DNA of 53,804 nt from CAYWIT01 sp964458415. GTDB taxonomy: Bacteria > Pseudomonadota > Alphaproteobacteria > Micavibrionales > UBA2020. A model generated the notes under the pieces. That model did no database searches. It saw only the letters and a list, made by a program, of their open reading frames with translations, and was not told where the DNA came from. Position 1 is the stretch's first letter. The number at the start of each line of letters is the position of its first letter. This document shows positions 49,010 to 53,804 of this stretch, one piece after another. A program made the translations under genes and the position numbers. Location: positions 1 through 53,804 of the forward strand of contig CAYWIT010000017.1 of NCBI GenBank assembly GCA_964458415.1, given 5' to 3'.

Positions 49010-49240
49010 CCGGAGGTTGATTGACCGCTAAAGAACAGCCGCGACAGCCTTTAAGCCGAGGCTCTGGACATACGCTGCCGCCCCCCGGCCGTAAGCCAGG
49101 AAGCGACAAATTTCGTTTTGTCAGACGTCTTTAGTGGGCCAATCACAGCCCGGCCCCACCGCTTTACTGGCAGAGCGAGTGAATAATAGCTGTATTTTTC
49201 GGAGAATTCGAGGATTTAACGCGCAGAAAGGCCATAATTC

Positions 49241-49714
49241 TTAATAAAAGAATTGTCCGAGATATTGCCCGTCAACCCACATTTTCACATAGGTAGGGCT
49301 AGGGCGGCGGATCGCTGCATAGCTGTCTTTCGTAGTGCAGCTGTTATTCCATCCATACCGGGTATTGCACTGTTTCAGAACACAGCGGCCGCTCGTCATA
49401 TAAAAGCCGTTTCCACTCTGCTCGAGGACATATCCTTCTCTACAGGGTTCAAAATATTCGTAGCCTAATTGATAACGGCCGTTAGAAGTCTGACCGTTCG
49501 GCCCCGTCGTGCAGGACGATAGATCCGGCAATGGCGGTCGTCCTTTTTTAATTCTATGTTTGAATGCGCTGTGAGCTGCAGAGCAGCCTGTAGGGAAGCC
49601 ACCGGGCAGACAGATCCAGATCGCACATTCTGCCTCCGAAGCTGCGTATGCTTTTGGTGGAGCGGTAATTGAAAATAAAATTGCTATAGCGACAAACGAT
49701 AATAGCTTTTTCAT
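49241..49714 (-). CDS. Secreted Cys-rich conjugation-associated protein (157 aa)
   Basis: Signal peptide (LLSFVAIAILFSITAPPKAYA), then ASEAECAIWICLPGGFPTGCSAAHSAFKHRIKKGRPPLPDLSSC and several more cysteines (eight or more in the mature protein), which implies a disulfide-bonded periplasmic or surface protein. I recall similar proteins near T4SS genes on other plasmids, without a known function. Divergent from the VirB1-like gene. Confidence 0.7.
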   Translation of the reverse strand: MKKLLSFVAIAILFSITAPPKAYAASEAECAIWICLPGGFPTGCSAAHSAFKHRIKKGRPPLPDLSSCTTGPNGQTSNGRYQLGYEYFEPCREGYVLEQSGNGFYMTSGRCVLKQCNTRYGWNNSCTTKDSYAAIRRPSPTYVKMWVDGQYLGQFFY

Positions 49715-49788
49715 CCTGGCGCTCCTTTTTGTTGCAAATTGTTTTTTGTTCTGACATCAATCAGAAAATCTTCGGATCGAAAGGAAGC

Positions 49789-50352
49789 ATGAGAAGCATT
49801 ATTCTCTGTATATTATGCGTTGTCCTTCACATCCCGATCGCTGCGAACGCAACAATTATCGAGTTCAACAGCGATGGAAGTGTAACAACCTTCGAGGCAA
49901 GGGACTATCTTGCAGATGCCCGACGACAACAAAAGAAACCTATGGTTTTCAAATCGGTGGCCTATAGGAAACCTAAGGATAATTTTAATCGGTTTGTACA
50001 GGCGGCCGCCTTGGAGTATGGCGTTGATACCAGGATCATCCATGCCATCATCGAAACAGAATCATTTTACAAGATCGATGCTGTATCTCCGAAGGGTGCA
50101 AAAGGTTTGATGCAGCTGATGCCGGCGACGGCGAAACAATACGGGGAAATAGATTTATTCGATCCCGAACAAAACATTAATGTCGGCACAAGGCATCTAA
50201 AATATCTGCTGGATAAATATAAGGGCGATTTGATCCTGGCGGTCGCGGCCTATAACGCCGGCGAAGGGGCCGTTGAAAAATATGACGGCATCCCTCCCTA
50301 CCCCGAAACCATTGGTTACGTCAGCAAAATAACGGCTCTTTTGGACTATTAA
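49789..50352 (+). CDS. virB1: VirB1-like lytic transglycosylase
   Basis: 187 aa from ATG 49789 (AAAGGAAG upstream). Signal peptide, then an SLT domain: AIIETESFYKIDAVSPKGAKGLMQLMPATAKQYG with the catalytic Glu, and VAAYNAGEGAVEKYDGIPPYPET. It cuts peptidoglycan to let the T4SS pass the wall. Unlike the usual order it is 22 kb from virB2, on the other side of the cargo segment. Confidence 0.9.
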   Translation: MRSIILCILCVVLHIPIAANATIIEFNSDGSVTTFEARDYLADARRQQKKPMVFKSVAYRKPKDNFNRFVQAAALEYGVDTRIIHAIIETESFYKIDAVSPKGAKGLMQLMPATAKQYGEIDLFDPEQNINVGTRHLKYLLDKYKGDLILAVAAYNAGEGAVEKYDGIPPYPETIGYVSKITALLDY

Positions 50353-50828
50353 GCCAGCCGCCGTGTTGTCTGACTTTTCATGTCCTGCAGCTCTTCCGTG
50401 AGCCGATTTTTTAAAACAATCTGCATAAGCCTGTTTTCTGCGTCTTCTAAAGATGTGCCATCACATTGTAGCGCTTCCATTGCGCCTTGTACGCAAAAGA
50501 GTGCGATATGGGAGGCCTCTATTCCATCCTTGACCAGTTCCCTGGCCGCGACCGGGAAGAAACAACTGGCAGCGCCGATTTGATAATAGCTGCCGTCATG
50601 TTCTTCATCACCCTTGCTGTTCCATAGACTGCTTTCTGTCTGCTGTTTTAGATAGCGGGTAAATCTTCCATCATTCCCTTGGGCTTTGCCGCAGAGCGCA
50701 TCGAGCTGTTTTTCAGTTTCCCGCCGAATAAAATCACGAACGATTGCCGGATCGCAATTGCCGTTATCCAGCAAGGTGCTGATGGCCTGTTTTATACAGG
50801 TTTTAAAATGCTCATCTATTCCGCTCAT
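50349..50828 (-). CDS. Hypothetical protein (159 aa)
   Basis: ATG 50828 has GAAGGAC upstream; a longer frame starts inside the neighbour gene. Helical, soluble, with several Cys (CIKQAI; NCDPA; LCGKA; SCFFPVAARELV; FCVQG). No family recognised. It is 11 bp downstream of the HTH/coiled-coil gene and converges on virB1 with a 4-bp overlap. Confidence 0.65.
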   Translation of the reverse strand: MSGIDEHFKTCIKQAISTLLDNGNCDPAIVRDFIRRETEKQLDALCGKAQGNDGRFTRYLKQQTESSLWNSKGDEEHDGSYYQIGAASCFFPVAARELVKDGIEASHIALFCVQGAMEALQCDGTSLEDAENRLMQIVLKNRLTEELQDMKSQTTRRLA

Positions 50829-50839
50829 ATTGTCCTTCG

Positions 50840-51358
50840 CTACCCCCCGAAAAACCACCAGCCCTTTTTCTTGGGCTTTTGCTGTTCGGCCAGGTCTTTC
50901 ACCTGCTGTTCCAGATCTGCCAGTTTTTTGGCCTGTGTCGTGTCCTGGCCGGCCCGTTTCTCAGCTTCACTGCGCTGATCGGAAAGCATGGCGGTAACCT
51001 TGGAAACGGCCTCCTGCTCTTTCTTGAGCGATTCCTGCAGATTGTCGATTTGTTCCGTCAGCTGGCGCCGTTCCCGATCGCGCTCTGCCTCGAGCATCTG
51101 GAGTTTTTCTTTCAAGACGGCATTTTCAGTCACCAAAGCCGGCGGCGCGCTTTCATTGGCAGGTTTGGCGTTACCATTGAGCTTTTCCAGTGGTGTGACG
51201 TTATCAGGCCCGTACACGCGTATCAGTTCGGATACGTCAATTTTGGGCCGCTTCGTGTCGGCATCAATTAGGGAAATAGGCTTTTCCCTTATGTGTTCAT
51301 AAAGGGTGGAACGGGTGACCCCCACCATTTTGGCTGCCGTAGAGATTGAAACCTGCAT
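50840..51358 (-). CDS. HTH and coiled-coil plasmid protein (172 aa)
   Basis: Residues 1-50 look like a MerR/excisionase HTH (ISTAAKMVGVTRSTLYEHIREKP). A Glu/Lys/Gln-rich coiled coil (residues ~75-160) follows, and the end KPKKKGWWFFGG is a Lys and Trp/Phe patch as found in plasmid proteins called entry-exclusion 1 or KfrA-like. It probably binds the palindrome overlapping its promoter and may have a structural role in plasmid stability. Name uncertain. Confidence 0.7.
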   Translation of the reverse strand: MQVSISTAAKMVGVTRSTLYEHIREKPISLIDADTKRPKIDVSELIRVYGPDNVTPLEKLNGNAKPANESAPPALVTENAVLKEKLQMLEAERDRERRQLTEQIDNLQESLKKEQEAVSKVTAMLSDQRSEAEKRAGQDTTQAKKLADLEQQVKDLAEQQKPKKKGWWFFGG

Positions 51359-51394
51359 TGTATCTCTCTGTATAATCGAACAATTAGAGATACA
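51359..51394. promoter_or_regulatory. Palindromic operator of the HTH/coiled-coil gene
   Basis: TGTATCTCT (51359-51367) and AGAGATACA (51386-51394) are perfect 9-bp inverted repeats, 27 bp apart, starting right at the ATG and spanning a GATTAT -10-like word on the reverse strand. This fits autorepression. Confidence 0.65.
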
Positions 51395-51498
51395 GTATTG
51401 CAGGGGGCAGGATTTTTTTCAAGGATTGTCTAATAGACAGCTCTGGAATTGTATGAAAACTGTTTTGTTGAGCAAGTGTTCGACCCTGTATGATCATC

Positions 51499-51756
51499 CA
51501 GACACTCAGACACTTTTAAATCGTCTGAAACCGATTCGCAACCCTTACTGATTCTCTCGGTTTTTTCTCTTGCAAAATCTATAGCCCGCTTAACTTGCTG
51601 GCCGCAAACCCGATTCTGTGGATAACGAAAGCCTGCGACTCGGTGAATCATGCCAAATAGCTGTGCATAATACAGTTTGTGCAGTGTCGGATTGTGAATA
51701 AGTTAATGATGTGTTACCGTTTTTTCAGACACTCCATCTGTATAGGGGAGTGTCTG
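51499..51756. other. oriV: Candidate replication origin (oriV)
   Basis: Three DnaA-box-like words face the same way: TGTGGATAA (51617-51625, exact), TGTGCATAA (51662) and TGTGAATAA (51693). The 8-mer CAGACACT occurs in tandem at 51499 and 51507, again at 51726, and inverted at 51749; the last two are part of a perfect AGACACTCC/GGAGTGTCT repeat. This lies in a ~680-bp gene-free stretch just upstream of repC. Confidence 0.6.
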
Positions 51757-51798
51757 TCTATCTGGCAATTTCTGTTCTGTTCATGAATGGAGATTGTC

Positions 51799-51872
51799 GG
51801 GGTCTAAGCCCATTTCGGGCATATTTACCCGAATCAACTCTAACCAAGAAAGGAGGCGCAACCCTAGACCCT
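51799..51872 (+). promoter_or_regulatory. Structured leader upstream of repC
   Basis: GGGTCTA (51799-51806 region) is complementary to TAGACCC (51866 region), and CCGCGG words surround a GGCGCC centre just after. With AAAGGAGG in the loop it could be an RNA switch that limits repC expression, but no counter-transcript was identified. Confidence 0.3.
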
Positions 51873-52040
51873 AAAAAAGCAAAAACCGCGGTTGGCGCCG
51901 CGGCTGCTTTTAAAAAGCGGAATTCGTTATCTCTCAAGAACGAATCTACCGCAAACCGAATCGGGTGACAAGCGAAAAAGTGATTTTTCGTGATAGATTT
52001 TTTGTTGCCTGATTTTGGGGGCCAGGAACGCGATAACAGC

Positions 52041-53372
52041 ATGGAAAATCTCAATTTTAATGAACCGCCGAAAGGCGGGCGGGTAAGCTCACCCAAATTT
52101 CGGGGGTTAGCCCAAATTTCCGAGGATTTTGACGGTCTGCCGGAAGGGGTTACGCATCTTAATCTGCTGCACCTAGTCAAAGATATTGGCCGGCGCGTCG
52201 GGTTTACGCCTGCGATGATATCCCTGCTGGAATACTATGTCCGTTTTACACGCGAGAGCGACTGGCAAGAAGGTGGCCGTCCGATCGTGTATCAATCCCA
52301 GGCTAAGACGGCGCGTCATTTCGATGTTTCTGAGCGCCAGATTCAACGTCTGGAAACCGCCCTTTTCGATCTAGGCGCCCTGACTTGGGACACAGCCGGC
52401 AACAATAAGCGCTTTGGCGTTCGTTCAGAAACCGGCGAGCTGCTTTATGCCAGCGGCGTCGATCTGGCGCCCCTCGCCGCTTTGCGCGAAAAGCTGGAGA
52501 TGAAAAAGAAAGAAGTTGAGCTGGAAGACGCTGCCTGGTTTGAAACCAAGCGTCAGATTTCTTGGTATCGCAGCCGTATTAGATCTTTGATCGCCGAGGC
52601 ATCAGAATGCCCCGGCCTGGAGCGTGCCGCGGCCGAAGCCGATCATGCCTATCAAGGGATCGACGGTCATATTCGTGTCGGCAAGGATCTGGCTTTCCTG
52701 CGGGATCTGCTGAAAGCCCATCTGGAGGTTTATAATACCCTGTCCACCGCGATCGAGGCCCACACGCCGGCGACCGCAAACTGTGGATTAAATAGTGAAT
52801 TAACTGAGAAAGAGTCGCCCACGGACGCGGAAAACGTCGCCCACATATACTCTACAAATAAACCCCAATTTTCTAAAGAAAATACAAGTAGTAGTCCTAT
52901 GGACAGAAATGCTTCCGAGGGAAGCGTAGCGGCTTCTTCCGTAGCAAAATCCAAACATAGCGCCGGTGGAGAGGTTTACAGGGAAGAGTGGATAGCGGCT
53001 CTTGCAGCTGAAAAATCCCGGATCAGCTGGAAACAGGTTCTTGCGGCTTGCTCTGAGCGCTTCAAAGATCGTTTCCCGATGACGGGGCGTCCCTTGGGAT
53101 GGCCGGATATTGTCGAGGCCGCCCATGACCTGCTGCCTGTTTTGGGCATTAGCCGATCGGCGTGGCTCGAGGCCTGCATGGTGATGAACCGTGATGGTGC
53201 TGCCCTGTCTGTCATGATCATCGATCGCAAAATGCAGGATGCGCCGGATTCTATCAAAAATCCGGGCGGCTACTTGCGGGCTATGACGAAAAAGGCCAAA
53301 GAAGGTAAGCTTAATCTGCATGGGTCTGTCTTCGGATTGCTCAAGCGGGAAGGTGAAAAATATGACGCATAA
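52041..53372 (+). CDS. repC: RepC-family replication initiator
   Basis: 443 aa from ATG 52041; a GTG at 51990 would add 17 residues. N-terminal winged-helix core: HLNLLHLVKDIGRRVGFTPAMISLLEYYV, RPIVYQSQAKTARHFDVSERQIQRLETALFDLGALTW, GNNKRFGVR, GVDLAPLA. C-terminal domain includes WPDIVEAAHDLLPVLGISRSAWLEACMVM and the ending DSIKNPGGYLRAM, both standard for RepC of alphaproteobacterial plasmids. No repA or repB precedes it, so this is a repC-only replicon with an unlinked partition system. The central ~120 bp of the gene (52780-52900) are AT-rich, where RepC origins usually lie. Confidence 0.92.
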   Translation: MENLNFNEPPKGGRVSSPKFRGLAQISEDFDGLPEGVTHLNLLHLVKDIGRRVGFTPAMISLLEYYVRFTRESDWQEGGRPIVYQSQAKTARHFDVSERQIQRLETALFDLGALTWDTAGNNKRFGVRSETGELLYASGVDLAPLAALREKLEMKKKEVELEDAAWFETKRQISWYRSRIRSLIAEASECPGLERAAAEADHAYQGIDGHIRVGKDLAFLRDLLKAHLEVYNTLSTAIEAHTPATANCGLNSELTEKESPTDAENVAHIYSTNKPQFSKENTSSSPMDRNASEGSVAASSVAKSKHSAGGEVYREEWIAALAAEKSRISWKQVLAACSERFKDRFPMTGRPLGWPDIVEAAHDLLPVLGISRSAWLEACMVMNRDGAALSVMIIDRKMQDAPDSIKNPGGYLRAMTKKAKEGKLNLHGSVFGLLKREGEKYDA

Positions 53373-53760
53373 GCATATCAGGCTGATCTTTTTTTACACC
53401 CTTTTTACACTTCTGACGGCCTTGCCATCGGGGATGGCGCGCGCCGATCAGCTCTATGTGATCGATGGCGATACCTTCTCTTGGAACGGGAAGACCTACA
53501 GGCTTTGGGGAATCGATGCCCCGGAGAAAGATCAGTCTTGCCGCCGACCGGAGGATTACCAATGCGGCGCCACGGCCCGATCATATCTGCGGTCTTTGAT
53601 CGATCCGGCAACACTGGCCTGTGAAATCAAGTCCCGTGCCAAAAAGGAAACGCGAATCGTGGCCTTGTGCCGGGTCGATGGTGAAGATCTGGCGCAGCTG
53701 ATGGTTTCGGCGGGTTGGGCCATCGATTACAAATTTTTCAGCAAGGGGTATTCCAGCGCA
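53362..53760 (+). CDS. Secreted thermonuclease-like protein, 3' end altered at the window edge
   Basis: ATG 53362 lies in the repC end (11-bp overlap, GGAAGGTG upstream). Signal peptide (LIFFYTLFTLLTALPSGMARA), then the SNase fold: DQLYVIDGDTFSWNGKTYRLWGIDAPE, CGATARSYLRSLI, a C-x(n)-C pair and GWAIDYKFFSKGYS. The catalytic Asp and the first Arg are present (VIDGDTF; YRLWGID). After about residue 130 the frame stays open to the window end but no longer resembles the family (ARRVMAMPRFW), so the true C-terminus is missing or replaced. Confidence 0.8.
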
Positions 53761-53804
53761 CGGCGGGTGATGGCGATGCCCAGGTTCTGGTCTTCGTTGA
53801 TGCC
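53751..53804 (-). pseudogene. GroEL-like fragment at the right edge
   Basis: Read on the minus strand from the last base, 18 codons give GINEDQNLGIAITRRALE. Bacterial GroEL has (G)ENEDQN-GI-I-RRAL in the equatorial domain. The match is short but dense and lies exactly where the thermonuclease stops looking normal. It runs off the window. Confidence 0.45.

Overview
The window looks like most or all of one conjugative plasmid of an alphaproteobacterium, of about 50% GC. The evidence is a RepC-type replication initiator, a complete VirB/VirD4 (MPF_T-type) secretion system, a VirD2-like relaxase with a DUF3363 tail, and plasmid gene families common in that class (ParB-like, DUF4942 methylase, DUF6915, DUF6878, ArdC, DUF6876, DUF3991/TOPRIM). 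I saw no rRNA, tRNA or CRISPR array. Family names come from recognising protein motifs by eye; no database search was run.

Layout. 0-1.8 kb: an AbiEi/AbiEii toxin-antitoxin pair with a palindromic operator. 1.9-13.7 kb: a block of rightward genes (parB-like, orphan methylase, DUF6915, PcfJ/DUF6878, ardC, parA with a small RHH-like partner, DUF6876, TOPRIM primase-like). These lie upstream of the relaxase and point toward the likely oriT. Five of their upstream gaps hold the same kind of long, compensating fold-back element, and two gaps also hold a smaller conserved multi-stem element. A 16-bp site that is 15/16 identical to chromosomal parS lies at 11.74 kb. 13.9-16.7 kb: relaxase and accessory genes. 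16.7-27.7 kb, leftward: virB2-B3-B4-B5-B7-(lipoprotein)-B6-B8-B9-B10-B11-virD4, headed by an XRE regulator gene and twin operator-like palindromes.

28-48.3 kb is cargo. It starts with a decayed module: a MobA/MobL relaxase fragment, a MOBQ-like oriT and a truncated efflux adaptor fused at a sharp junction. Next come a second AbiE pair and a TetR-controlled MacB-like ABC exporter operon followed by a MipA/OmpV fragment. A divergent oxyR/peroxiredoxin pair follows. The cargo ends with a large sulfide and oxidative-stress island: a BigR/SqrR-like sensor, rhodanese, CstB-like persulfide dioxygenase, TauE/SafE exporter, DUF442-SQR fusion, AhpD-like protein, Dps, and a cytochrome bd/CIO-type oxidase with a DUF2474 subunit.

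48.4-53.8 kb returns to backbone: an XRE regulator, a secreted Cys-rich protein, a VirB1-like transglycosylase, an HTH/coiled-coil protein, an origin-like region with DnaA boxes and short repeats, repC, and a secreted thermonuclease. The last ~54 bases read on the minus strand like a piece of GroEL, so the right end may be a recombination or assembly junction.

How it fits together. The 1.9-13.7 kb block has the gene content and orientation of a conjugative leading region, where genes are read toward oriT and act on the entering single strand. The repeated fold-backs are therefore candidates for single-stranded-DNA promoters (Frpo-like) or structured leaders. The cargo would give a recipient sulfide detoxification together with a sulfide-tolerant terminal oxidase.
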